From CAZBRS01 sp964494475 (lineage in GTDB: Bacteria > Myxococcota_A > UBA9042 > CAZBRS01): a DNA stretch of 64,000 bases. Made by a program: the position numbers and the translations under genes. The stretch is from positions 55,288 through 119,287 of the forward strand of contig CAZBRS010000006.1 of NCBI GenBank assembly GCA_964494475.1, written 5' to 3'. Below are positions 6,604-14,870 of the stretch, piece after piece (the stretch's first letter is position 1; each line of letters opens with the position of its first letter). Under the pieces are notes generated by a model, which had not been told where the DNA came from, made no database searches, and worked only from the letters and a program-made list of their open reading frames with translations.

Positions 6604-8208
6604 ATGGCCAAGGTCGAGATTCACGTGGAAGGGCGCAAGCCCTTCGATGTCGCGTTGGGAGCGTTCACGACCGTCGGGAGGCGGCGCGATCAGCGCGTGC
6701 AGCTCATGGACGAGCTGGTCTCCAAGCAGCACGCCGTGTTCTTCCGCAAGGGCGACGACGTCTTCGTTCGCGACGTCGGCTCGTCGAACGGCACGTTCGT
6801 GAACGACGCCCGCATCTCGGCCGACGTGCAGCTTCGCGACCAGGATCGCATCCTGATGGGCAACACGCTCGCCGTCTTCAAGGACGACGTCCGCCAGCCC
6901 ACCACCGAGTCCGGCGTGCGCCTCAAGAGCGAGCCGCACGAAGGCACCATGATCTTCCGCAAGATGACCTCCGAGCACGACGCCTTCCGTCCGGCCGAGG
7001 CCATCCAGAGCGCGCAGCAGTTGAAGAAGGACTACGAGAAGCTGCGCCTGGCGTTCATGCTGTCGCAGCAGCTGCGCAACGTGGTCGACCGCGACGAGTT
7101 GTTCAAGAAGATCCTCACCTTCCTCTTCCACCACCTGCAGGCCGATCGCGTGGCCATCATGGGCCACGGCGAGCTCTCGAAGGCATGGGAGGTCATCGCG
7201 AGGCGCTCCATCCTGGGCGACCTGCGCACGTCGACCAACTCGAACGAGCAGCCCGACGACTTCGAGATCAGCTCGACGCTCCTCGACGAGGTGGTCGAGC
7301 GCAACGAGGCCGTGCTCTCGTACGACGCCACCATGGACTCGCGCTTCTCGGGCTCGCAGAGCCTCATCCTGCAGGGCGTGAAGGCCATCATCTGCGTGCC
7401 CATCCACGTGAACGGGGCGGTCGAGTTCCTGCTCTACCTCGACTCGTTGAACCGCGGGGTCTTCACCGAGCAGGACCTCGAGGTGCTCGAGACGTTCTCG
7501 ACCTACGCCGGCATGGCGCTCGAGAACATCGCCCTCATCCAGCAGGTGAAGGAAGAAGCCAAGACGCGCGCCAACCTCGAGCGCCTCATGTCACCGAACC
7601 TGGTCGACAAGGTCGTGTCGGGCGAGCTCGAGGTGAAGAAGGGCGGCGTCGAGCGCGAGGTCACCGTCCTGTTCCTCGACATCCGAAACTTCGTCGGCTT
7701 CTCCGAGAACAAGCCGCCCGAAGAGATCATCACCATCCTCAACGAGTTCTTCGAGCTGATGGTAGAGGTGATCTTCTACCACGAGGGCACGCTCGACAAG
7801 TACATCGGCGACTGCATCATGGCCTTCTGGGGCGCACCCATCGACCAGCCCGAGGCCTCGTACAAGGCGGTCCTGGCCGCCCGGCAGATGATGGACATCG
7901 CCGAGGGCTACGCCCGCAGCCTGCAGGCCGCGGGCAGTGCCTCCTTCCAGGTGGGCATCGGCATCAACACCGACCGCATGGTCGCCGGCTACGTGGGCGC
8001 CACCCGCACCATGAGCTACACGGTGATCGGCAAGGGCGTGAACCTCGCCTCGCGCCTCTGCGGCCAGGCGAAGGGGGGCGAGATCCTGCTGGCGCCCAAC
8101 ACCTACGCCCAGGTCCAGGACCGCGTCGACGCCCGCGTGGTCGGCGAGACCCACCTCAAGGGGCTCTCCCTGCCCGTCTGGATCTACCGCCTGCGTGAAA
8201 TATTCTGA
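6604..8208 (+). CDS. FHA-GAF class III adenylate/guanylate cyclase
   Basis: A 534-residue cytosolic signalling enzyme. An N-terminal FHA domain (about 20-92) has KQHAVF and SSNGTFVND, the phosphothreonine-binding signature. A GAF domain follows (about 155-310), and then a class III nucleotide cyclase domain (about 350-530). The two metal-binding aspartates are present in FLDIRNF (D359) and IGDCIMAF (D403). The lysine in DKYIGD (K399) is the residue associated with ATP rather than GTP, favouring cAMP. GVNLASRL supplies the transition-state Asn and Arg. ATG 6604 is used because the FHA domain begins directly after it. Inputs are presumably a phosphorylated partner through FHA and a ligand through GAF (inference). 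Confidence 0.93.
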   Translation: MAKVEIHVEGRKPFDVALGAFTTVGRRRDQRVQLMDELVSKQHAVFFRKGDDVFVRDVGSSNGTFVNDARISADVQLRDQDRILMGNTLAVFKDDVRQPTTESGVRLKSEPHEGTMIFRKMTSEHDAFRPAEAIQSAQQLKKDYEKLRLAFMLSQQLRNVVDRDELFKKILTFLFHHLQADRVAIMGHGELSKAWEVIARRSILGDLRTSTNSNEQPDDFEISSTLLDEVVERNEAVLSYDATMDSRFSGSQSLILQGVKAIICVPIHVNGAVEFLLYLDSLNRGVFTEQDLEVLETFSTYAGMALENIALIQQVKEEAKTRANLERLMSPNLVDKVVSGELEVKKGGVEREVTVLFLDIRNFVGFSENKPPEEIITILNEFFELMVEVIFYHEGTLDKYIGDCIMAFWGAPIDQPEASYKAVLAARQMMDIAEGYARSLQAAGSASFQVGIGINTDRMVAGYVGATRTMSYTVIGKGVNLASRLCGQAKGGEILLAPNTYAQVQDRVDARVVGETHLKGLSLPVWIYRLREIF

Positions 8209-8237
8209 AAGGGGCTTCCCAGGCCGGCCCGGTCGCA

Positions 8238-8243
8238 TATAAT
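8238..8243 (+). promoter_or_regulatory. Consensus TATAAT -10 box
   Basis: A perfect TATAAT 24 bases upstream of the small ORF at 8267. At 17 bases upstream the -35 (CTTCCC, 8215-8220) is poor. The spacing to a GGGAGGAG ribosome site and ATG supports the small gene as transcribed separately from the cyclase. Confidence 0.45.
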
Positions 8244-8266
8244 GCCGGCCATCGGGAGGAGTCGAG

Positions 8267-8392
8267 ATGGAGTTCGTCTTCTGCGTCATCGGCATCACGT
8301 CCGCGGTGGTCCTGGCCCGGCTCGGCAATCAGGCCGTCCTGAGCCTGCTCGACTCCAAGGACACCCCCGTCGGTTCCAAGGACGAGAAGTAG
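8267..8392 (+). CDS. 41-residue putative membrane peptide
   Basis: A small gene with a convincing ribosome site (GGGAGGAG) seven bases before ATG and a TATAAT box upstream. The product begins MEFVFCVIGITSAVVLARLG, a hydrophobic helix long enough to insert in the inner membrane. It ends with a charged tail (SKDTPVGSKDEK). It is not recognisable as any known family. Its place between a cyclase and a tandem-FHA protein suggests a local signalling or anchoring role, but this is only context. The codon use is like its neighbours. Confidence 0.55.
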   Translation: MEFVFCVIGITSAVVLARLGNQAVLSLLDSKDTPVGSKDEK

Positions 8393-8406
8393 CCGAGCCT
8401 TCAAGC

Positions 8407-8435
8407 TTGATCGCGCCCGCCGGATCGTCTAGCAT
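8407..8435 (+). promoter_or_regulatory. Sigma-70-type promoter for the zinc-ribbon/FHA gene
   Basis: TTGATC (8407-8412), 17-base spacer, TAGCAT (8430-8435). The predicted start is near 8442, 26 bases before ATG 8468. Confidence 0.5.
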
Positions 8436-8467
8436 GACGGCTCGGAGCACCGCCCAACGAGTTCGAC

Positions 8468-9583
8468 ATGAAGCGTTGTCCCGCGTGTGGGTTCCAGAAC
8501 GAGGAAATCTTCAAGTTCTGCCTCGAGTGCGGCTCGACCATCCCGGATGACGAGCCGGCCCCCGTGGCCGTTGCGCCTGCGCCTGCCCCCGCTCCGGTGG
8601 CGGTGCCGGTGCCCGAGCGCGCACCCGTGCGTGTGCCCGAGCCCGAGCCCGAGCCGGCGGCGCCCGTCGCGCTCGACCTCGAACCCGAGCCGGTGGCGCC
8701 CGTCGCGGCGGCCGTCGCGCCCGAAGTCCAATGGCTCGAGCAGGAAGGTCCGCACGAAGAGATCGACAAGGCGCCGTTCATGGGGGGCGCCGCGACCCTG
8801 GCCTGCCACTCGTGTGGCGCGTCGCTCGACGACGAGGCGGTCTTCTGCCCCAACTGCGGCACCAAGTACCGCGCGCCCGAGAAGGTGCAGGCGGGCACGC
8901 GCCCGAAGGTCATGGTCCCGGCGCACGAGGCCGAGCGCCAGCAGGCGGGCGAGCTCGTCAAGATCCGCGAAGACGGCTCGCGCGGCAAGTCGATGCCGCT
9001 GTATGCAGGCATCACGCTGATCGGCCGAGAAAAGGGCGACCTGACCTTCCCGCAAGACGTGTTCCTTTCGCCGACCCACTGCAAGCTGACGCTCGACGAC
9101 GGCGGCCTCTCCTGCGAAGACCTCGCCTCCGAGAACGGCGTGTACATGCGGGTCAGCCAACCGATCACCCTGGCCCACGACGACGTGTTCCGCGTCGGCC
9201 AGGAGTTGCTGCGCTTCGAGCTGCTCGAGAAGCTGTGGGCAGGGCGCGTGGGCCGGGGCGACGAGGCCGAGGTGCTCGGCTCCGACGCCAAGACCGAGGC
9301 CTGGGCGGTGCTCTCGCAGCTCATCTCGCCCAAGAGCTTCGGACGGCGCTTCGCCCTGGCCAACGAGCGCTCGGTGATCGGCCGCGAGAACGGCGACGTG
9401 ACGTTCCCCGAGGACGGCTACATCTCGCGCACGCACGCCGAGGTGGTGCGCGCCGACGGCGGCGCCACGCTGCGTGATCTGGGCTCCAGCAACGGCACGT
9501 ACATCCGCCTGCGGGGGCGCGCCGCGCTTCCGTCGGGCAGCTTGATCATGATCGGACAGCAGCTCTTCCTGGTCCAGTACTGA
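8468..9583 (+). CDS. Double zinc-ribbon, tandem FHA-domain protein
   Basis: A 371-residue cytosolic adaptor. Two CxxC-x(n)-CxxC zinc ribbons are seen: CPACGFQNEEIFKFCLEC at the very N-terminus, and CHSCGASLDDEAVFCPNC near residue 116. A Pro/Ala/Glu-rich linker separates them. Two FHA domains follow. The first (about 165-255) has GREKGD and SPTHCKL but a degenerate SENGVYMR in place of SSNGT. The second (about 285-370) is intact, with GRENGDVTFPEDGYISRTHAEV and SSNGTYIR. It should bind phosphothreonine proteins through the second FHA domain. It sits 75 bases after the small peptide gene and ahead of a PilZ gene. The partner kinase is not in the window. Confidence 0.88.
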   Translation: MKRCPACGFQNEEIFKFCLECGSTIPDDEPAPVAVAPAPAPAPVAVPVPERAPVRVPEPEPEPAAPVALDLEPEPVAPVAAAVAPEVQWLEQEGPHEEIDKAPFMGGAATLACHSCGASLDDEAVFCPNCGTKYRAPEKVQAGTRPKVMVPAHEAERQQAGELVKIREDGSRGKSMPLYAGITLIGREKGDLTFPQDVFLSPTHCKLTLDDGGLSCEDLASENGVYMRVSQPITLAHDDVFRVGQELLRFELLEKLWAGRVGRGDEAEVLGSDAKTEAWAVLSQLISPKSFGRRFALANERSVIGRENGDVTFPEDGYISRTHAEVVRADGGATLRDLGSSNGTYIRLRGRAALPSGSLIMIGQQLFLVQY

Positions 9584-9611
9584 CCAGGAGCGCGCGAGAG
9601 GAAGGGCCCCC

Positions 9612-10004
9612 ATGACGACCGACGAGATGAGCGCCAAAGGCAAGGAAGCCCGCCAGCACGAACGCTACGAGCTCGCCCAGGCGCTGCGGTTCCACCTGGG
9701 CGACGAGGCCTCTCCCACCTTCTGGACCGGCCTCGCGCGCAACATCTCGAGCGGCGGCCTGTTCGTGAACACCTACAACATCCCCTCGATCGGCTCGACC
9801 GTCGACGTGCGCTTCAAGCTGCCGGGCGCCGCCGAGGCGCTGCGCCTGCAGGCCAAGGTGGTCTGGACCCGCGACGAGAAGGTGGCCGACGATCCGAACC
9901 ACGTGGGCTTCGGCGCGCGCTTCCTGGGGCTCACCCGTGAGGCCGAGGCCGCGCTGAACCTGTATCTGAAGAAGATCGAGACCATCTTCCACGACGTCGA
10001 CTGA
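9612..10004 (+). CDS. PilZ-domain protein
   Basis: A 130-residue cytosolic c-di-GMP receptor-type protein. The two binding elements are intact: RQHER (RxxxR, residues 14-18) and, about 35 residues later, NISSGGLFV (D/N-x-S-x-x-G). The C-terminal helix (REAEAALNLYLKKIETIF) resembles the PilZ type common in Myxococcales. It likely transmits c-di-GMP levels to motility or surface machinery, but no effector is encoded beside it. It lies 28 bases behind the tandem-FHA gene and may be co-transcribed; GAGGAAGG precedes its ATG. Confidence 0.87.
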   Translation: MTTDEMSAKGKEARQHERYELAQALRFHLGDEASPTFWTGLARNISSGGLFVNTYNIPSIGSTVDVRFKLPGAAEALRLQAKVVWTRDEKVADDPNHVGFGARFLGLTREAEAALNLYLKKIETIFHDVD

Positions 10005-10050
10005 AGCCTGCCGCGCGGGGCCGCCTGCCCCTCCGCCCGCCCCCGAGAGC

Positions 10051-12831
10051 CTACATGTCGGCCAGGAAGAGGGCGCAGCGGAAGCCGAGGGCGCCCTTCT
10101 GGGCCCCACCCCACGTGACGTGGGCCACGTCGTCGGTGCGGTACGACGCCCGCAGGCGGGAGGCGGTCCCGTTCGTCGAGCCCGCGTTGCCACCTCGAAT
10201 GACGCGGTAGGTGCCGAGCTCGGGGCCCTTGGGGTTCACGTCGTCGAACTCGTCGTACAGGCCCTCGTACCAATCGGCCACCCACTCGGCCGCGTTGCCC
10301 GCCAGATCGAGCACGCCGTAGGGGCTGGCGCCGGTCGCGTGCGTTCCCACGGAGGTGGTGCCGCCCGTCGACGTGCAGTCGGCGTAGTGCGCCAGCGAGC
10401 AGTTCGGGGACTCGGCCCCCCAGGGGTAGACGCGCGCCTGGGTCGGACAGTTGGCGTAGAGCTCGCAGCCGCCCCGGGCCGCCTTCTCCCACTCGGCCTC
10501 GGTGGGCAGGCGCCGGTCCATCCAGGCGCAGAAGGCGCTGGCCTGGTCCCACGACACGCCGCTCACGGGGTGGTTCGGCTTGGTGTCGGGCTCGAAGGCC
10601 GCGTCGTCGGGCGCCGTGCACGCGCCCCCGTCCATGCAGGCCTTGTAGCGCGACGCGGTGACCTCGGTGCGGTCGATCAGGTAGCCATCGACGTAGACCA
10701 GGTGCCCCGGCTTCTCGTTCGAGGAGCAGTCGGGGTCCAGCGACGGGTTGCAGCCGCGCCAGTACTGGCCCGCGGGGACGAGCTCCATGTCGTCGGGCAG
10801 GCACTGGCCCTTGCGGCACGCCAGCCCGGGCAGGCAGGGGCCGTCGTCGTCCTCGTCGGTGCTGCCGTCGCAGTCGTTGTCCTCGAGATCGCACGCCTCG
10901 GCGGTGGGAGGCTTCGGCACGCACGAGTCGACCAGCACGCCGGCCACGCACGCCAGGACGCCCGTGGAGGCGCAAGGCCCCTCGCCGCAGGTGGTCGTGG
11001 TCTTCGAGACGTCTTCGTCGGTCTGGCCGTCGCAGTCGTCGTCGACGGCGTTGCACGACGCGTCGGTGGCCGAGAGCGGCGCATTGGGCACGCAGTCGGA
11101 GACCACCTGGCCGTTGACGCAGAGGCCCGTGGTGGTCACGAGGCAGGCGCCCTTGCCGCAGTTGGCCGGCACCGTGCCCAGTTGCTCATCGGTCGCGCCG
11201 TCGCAGTCGTTGTCGAGGCCGTCGCAGCTGACCTCGGCGCCGGCCTCGAAGGCGGGCGCGTGCGCGGCGTAGGCGGCCGGTCCGCACGGCGCCCAGGAGC
11301 CGCCGACGCAGGCCGAGGCGGGCTTGGGGGCGCCCGCGCAGAGCCCCAGGGTGTTCTCGCAGGCCTGGAGATCGTCCACGATCGTGTCGCCGTCGGCGGC
11401 GTCGGTGAGGCCGTCGCAGTCGTCGTCGAAGCCGTTGCAGACCTCGGGCTGCTCGTTCGGTTGCAGCGTGAACACGCAGTCGCCGGTCGCGGAGTCGCAC
11501 GCGTCGTGGGTGCAGGGGTCGTCGTCGTCGCACGCCACGATCGACGTCGCGGCGCAGACGCCGGCGTCGCAGATCGCCGCGAGGGCGCAGGGGTCGACGC
11601 TCTCGCAGGCCATGCCCTCGTGCCAGGGTTCACCCACGCAGAGGCCCGTGGCGTCGTCGCAAACGCCCTCGAGGCAGGCGCTGTCGGCGGGCGAGCAATC
11701 GATGGCGTCGCCGGGCTCGCACTCTCCTCCGAAGCAGGCGCCCGCGCCCGTGCACGGCCAGCCGTCGTCGCAGGCCACGCCATCGGCGCGGGGGGCCACG
11801 CCGCACGTGCCCGTGGCCGGCTCGCAGGTGTTCACGCGGCACGGGGTGTTCTCGATCGGGTCGCAGGGCTGGGGCACGCTGCCTGCGGCCACGCGGCAAA
11901 GGCCCTCGACGCAGCGCAGGCCTCCGTTGCAGGCGTTGGCGTCGTCGAGGGGCGCACAGTCGTCGTTCGACGCGCACCCGCAGCCGGGAAGCGTGGCGAG
12001 CGCCGAGCCCTGGCAGGCGCCGGCGCCGCAGACCTCGTCGCGGGTGCAGGGGTTGCCGTCGACACAGGCGCCCCCGTCGGCCGGAGCGAGCACGCAGGCT
12101 CCCGTGGCGGGCGCGCACGTGGTCGCCCAGCAGGCGACGCCGTCGGTGGGCGGACAGACGACGCGCGTGGCCGGGTTCACGACGCAGGTGCCCGCCTGGC
12201 AGGCCAGCACACCGTTGCAGGGATCGCCGTCGCCCCACGCGGTCTCGCAGGTGTCGTTCTCGGTGTCGCAGGGGCCGCACGCCGGGTTGGGAGCCCACGA
12301 GGTGCAGGCGCCCCCCTGGCAGCGATCGTCGAGGGTGCAGGGGCTGCCGTCGTCGCACACGGCCGTGTTCGGCGCGTGGGTGCAGCCCACTCCCGGCGTG
12401 CACGCGTCGTCGGTGCAGGGCTCCCCGTCGTCGCAGAGGCCGGCGCGCGCGTAGCCCGAGCAGGCCCCGTCGGCGCTGCAGGTGTCTTCGACCGTGCATG
12501 GATCGCCGTCGTCACAGGGCGCGGCCTCGGCCAGCACGATCCGCACGCACTCGCACGAGGCCGGCGCGAGCTCGTAGCGCTCGCAGGCCCCGGGGGTCAC
12601 GTCGGCGGGCGGACAGGCCGACGCGCAGCCGTCGGGGCCGGGCCCGTCGGGCAGATCGAGCCCGTCGTCCTGCGCGCTCGCGTCGCCGTCGTGACCCAGC
12701 CAGTCGAACGCGAGCTCGCTGGCCACGTCGCCCGCGGCCGACGTCGTCGCCGCCTCGCACGCCGCGAGCCCGAGCCCCAGCGTCAGGAGCACGATCGGAG
12801 ACCACGGCTTCGTCTTCGACATTGTCGTCAT
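10051..12831 (-). CDS. Cysteine-rich lipoprotein with MopE-type motifs and an SUMF1/FGE-like domain
   Basis: A 926-residue exported lipoprotein. The signal VLLTLGLGLAAC ends in a lipobox. A long cysteine-rich region repeats DDGDPCT/DDGSPCT units. Four MopE-like putative metal-binding motifs follow (for example DDDCDGLTD, DNDCDGATDE). The C-terminal 245 residues (about 682-926) form an SUMF1/formylglycine-generating-enzyme-like domain, with VDGYLIDRTEVT, RRLPTEAEWEKAARGG and DLAGNAAEWVADWY. The catalytic cysteine pair of true FGE is absent: the RVIRGGNAGSTN segment has none, so sulfatase-activating activity is unlikely. ATG 12831 has GAGGG five bases upstream; the in-frame ATG at 12822 lacks one. 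Probably a cell-surface or metal-binding protein (inference). Confidence 0.85.
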   Translation of the reverse strand: MTTMSKTKPWSPIVLLTLGLGLAACEAATTSAAGDVASELAFDWLGHDGDASAQDDGLDLPDGPGPDGCASACPPADVTPGACERYELAPASCECVRIVLAEAAPCDDGDPCTVEDTCSADGACSGYARAGLCDDGEPCTDDACTPGVGCTHAPNTAVCDDGSPCTLDDRCQGGACTSWAPNPACGPCDTENDTCETAWGDGDPCNGVLACQAGTCVVNPATRVVCPPTDGVACWATTCAPATGACVLAPADGGACVDGNPCTRDEVCGAGACQGSALATLPGCGCASNDDCAPLDDANACNGGLRCVEGLCRVAAGSVPQPCDPIENTPCRVNTCEPATGTCGVAPRADGVACDDGWPCTGAGACFGGECEPGDAIDCSPADSACLEGVCDDATGLCVGEPWHEGMACESVDPCALAAICDAGVCAATSIVACDDDDPCTHDACDSATGDCVFTLQPNEQPEVCNGFDDDCDGLTDAADGDTIVDDLQACENTLGLCAGAPKPASACVGGSWAPCGPAAYAAHAPAFEAGAEVSCDGLDNDCDGATDEQLGTVPANCGKGACLVTTTGLCVNGQVVSDCVPNAPLSATDASCNAVDDDCDGQTDEDVSKTTTTCGEGPCASTGVLACVAGVLVDSCVPKPPTAEACDLEDNDCDGSTDEDDDGPCLPGLACRKGQCLPDDMELVPAGQYWRGCNPSLDPDCSSNEKPGHLVYVDGYLIDRTEVTASRYKACMDGGACTAPDDAAFEPDTKPNHPVSGVSWDQASAFCAWMDRRLPTEAEWEKAARGGCELYANCPTQARVYPWGAESPNCSLAHYADCTSTGGTTSVGTHATGASPYGVLDLAGNAAEWVADWYEGLYDEFDDVNPKGPELGTYRVIRGGNAGSTNGTASRLRASYRTDDVAHVTWGGAQKGALGFRCALFLADM

Positions 12832-12952
12832 CGGGGCCCTCGACAGCGGTCGCCTGTACCGCTTATTGGTAGCATGGGGCCGGCGAGAATTCCACTTCGA
12901 GCGAGGCGCGCCGGGCCGAAAGAGGGTAGACTGCGAAGGCCTGGAGGGCACG

Positions 12953-14830
12953 ATGCGGGCAGCGTGGCGATGGCTGGGCGTGATGCTGGCGGTGGCCTGC
13001 GGCGGGCTGGCGGTGGCCTGCGGAGGGCCGTCGGGGGGCAGGGAACCGGACGCCGACCTGCGCGCCGACGTGCGCGCCGAGGCGGCCGTCGACGCGGACC
13101 AGGGCTCGGAGGGGATAGAGCCCTCGCCCGAGCCCGCCGAGGGGCCCGAGGTCTCGTCGGATCACGCCCTCGACGCGCTGGAGCCACAACCGGACACGAC
13201 GCCTGACACGGCCGACGCGGCGCCCGAGCTCGACGACGTCGTCACGCCCCCCGAACCGACCGAGGGGCTCGCCGAGCCGGCCGAGGTGCTGCCCGATGCG
13301 CCCCACGACACGCCCCACGTCGACGACGCGGCCGACGACCCCGCCGAGGCCCTCGGAGAGCTCGGCGACGCGTGCCCGGCCGACGGGGCTTGCGCGGGCT
13401 GCGTCTCCTCCACGGACTGCGACGACGGTCTGCCCTGCACGGCAGACGCTTGCGTGGCCGGGGAGTGCCGGCACGAGGCGTTGGGTACGTGCTGCACCGA
13501 AGCCACGGGCTGCGACGACGCCAACGCCTGCACCACCGAGGCCTGCGTCGACGGCCTCTGCCAGCGCGCGTTCACCGGAGACCCCGCCTGCTGCAGCGAC
13601 GGGTGGCTGGCCGACGCCGCCTGGAGCTTCGAGGCCAGCCTGCCCCCGGGGGCCACGGTCGAGGGCCCGGCGGGCTCGCTCGTCCGTTGGTCGACGAGCG
13701 CGGTGGCGGCCTCCGACGGAGCGAGCAGCCTGTGGTTCGGCGACCCCGCCTCGGGCACCTACGAGAACCCGAGCGGGCCGGCCGGCCAGTGCCAGGTCGC
13801 GACCGGCACGCTCACGCTGCCGGCGATCGACCTGCCCGCCGCGGGCACCGTGTACGCGGCCTTCGACCTGCGCCTCGACACCGAGTGGGGGGAGTACAAC
13901 GCCGCGACCTGGGAGCTCCCGGGGCCCGACCTGGCCTTCGACGAGCTCACGCTGCTCGCGAACGGGCTGCCGGTCTGGACCAGCCTCGTCTACGAGATCG
14001 CCGGCTCGACCTGCCGCTACGGGACGTGCAGCTTCAAGCCCGTGGAGGTGAGCCTGGGGGCCTTCGCTGGACAATCCGTGGTGCTCGCGTTCCGCTTCGA
14101 CTCGAAGACCCCGGTGGCCAACGGCTACGCCGGCCCCTTCGTCGACCGGCTTCGCCTCGGCTGGGCCTGCGCGCCCCTCGATTGCTTCAGCTCCCTGGAG
14201 TGCGACGACGCGAAGGACGCGCTCGACGTGTGCACCCGCGACAAGTGCCTCGAACGCCAGTGCGTGTTCGAGCGCACCGGCTACCCTGGGGTGGCGTGCT
14301 GCTATCCGGTCGACCAGACCTTCGTCACCTTCGAAGCCGACGCCTCCGCCGTGGCCGTCGAGTCGACCGACCCCGTCACGTGGCACGCCATCACCACGTC
14401 GGCAGGCGGCAAGGCCCACAACAGCCTGGGCAGCCTGTACCTCGGCGACCCGGGCACGCACACCTACGCGGCGCCGGACGGTGGCCCGGTGGCCGCCGAG
14501 GCCGTGTGGACCCTCGACGTGCCTCCGTTCGAAGGGTACGTGCTCGAGTGGTGGCAGTGGCTCGACCTCCGGGACGCCGCCGATCCCGCGCGCGACACGT
14601 TCACCGTGACGGTGCGCGCGACGGGGGCCTCCGACGCCGGGCAGATCGTGTTCTCGAACAAGCCTCTCTACGGCTATCCCGTCACGTGGCGCCGCGTGTC
14701 GACCCCGCTCGACCCCTGGCAGGGCGGAACGATCGAGGTGGTGCTCCGCTTCGACTCGGGCGACGGCGAGGCCAACGACGGCGAGGGCATCTACGTCGAC
14801 GACCTCACGTTCTTCTATGGCTGCGATTGA
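12953..14830 (+). CDS. Cysteine-repeat lipoprotein with two jelly-roll modules
   Basis: A 625-residue lipoprotein transcribed divergently from the FGE-like one. The signal peptide carries a duplicated LAVACGG, giving two possible lipoboxes (Cys18 and Cys25). An acidic Glu/Asp/Pro linker follows, then DDGLPCT and DDANACT cysteine repeats. Two similar modules of about 190 residues come next, beginning WSFEASLP and FVTFEADA. Each has SLWFGDP/SLYLGDP-type strands and ends in a FDS...VDxL(R/T) strand. These look like MAM/concanavalin-like beta sandwiches (inference from pattern). GGAGGG precedes ATG 12953. The upstream in-frame ATG (12866) would add non-signal residues. Function unknown; surface adhesion or ligand binding is plausible. 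Confidence 0.75.
   Translation: MRAAWRWLGVMLAVACGGLAVACGGPSGGREPDADLRADVRAEAAVDADQGSEGIEPSPEPAEGPEVSSDHALDALEPQPDTTPDTADAAPELDDVVTPPEPTEGLAEPAEVLPDAPHDTPHVDDAADDPAEALGELGDACPADGACAGCVSSTDCDDGLPCTADACVAGECRHEALGTCCTEATGCDDANACTTEACVDGLCQRAFTGDPACCSDGWLADAAWSFEASLPPGATVEGPAGSLVRWSTSAVAASDGASSLWFGDPASGTYENPSGPAGQCQVATGTLTLPAIDLPAAGTVYAAFDLRLDTEWGEYNAATWELPGPDLAFDELTLLANGLPVWTSLVYEIAGSTCRYGTCSFKPVEVSLGAFAGQSVVLAFRFDSKTPVANGYAGPFVDRLRLGWACAPLDCFSSLECDDAKDALDVCTRDKCLERQCVFERTGYPGVACCYPVDQTFVTFEADASAVAVESTDPVTWHAITTSAGGKAHNSLGSLYLGDPGTHTYAAPDGGPVAAEAVWTLDVPPFEGYVLEWWQWLDLRDAADPARDTFTVTVRATGASDAGQIVFSNKPLYGYPVTWRRVSTPLDPWQGGTIEVVLRFDSGDGEANDGEGIYVDDLTFFYGCD
12986..13027 (+). repeat. 21-bp tandem duplication inside a signal peptide
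   Basis: Two adjacent 21-base copies (12986-13006 and 13007-13027) differ by one base and encode LAVACGG twice. They duplicate the lipobox region of the lipoprotein starting at 12953. Confidence 0.9.
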
Positions 14831-14870
14831 TCGAACCCAAAACGCGCGGCGCGTCCGCGATGGAGTTGCC

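Noticed and set aside
12866..12952. Extended N-terminus of the jelly-roll lipoprotein from ATG 12866
   Set aside because: It would put 29 residues without signal character ahead of a clear lipoprotein signal peptide and has no ribosome site, unlike ATG 12953.
10051..14830. CRISPR-like array from the short repeated Cys motifs
   Set aside because: The repeats vary in sequence and spacing, lie in coding frames as DDGDPCT/DDDCDG units, and have no conserved direct repeat or spacer pattern.
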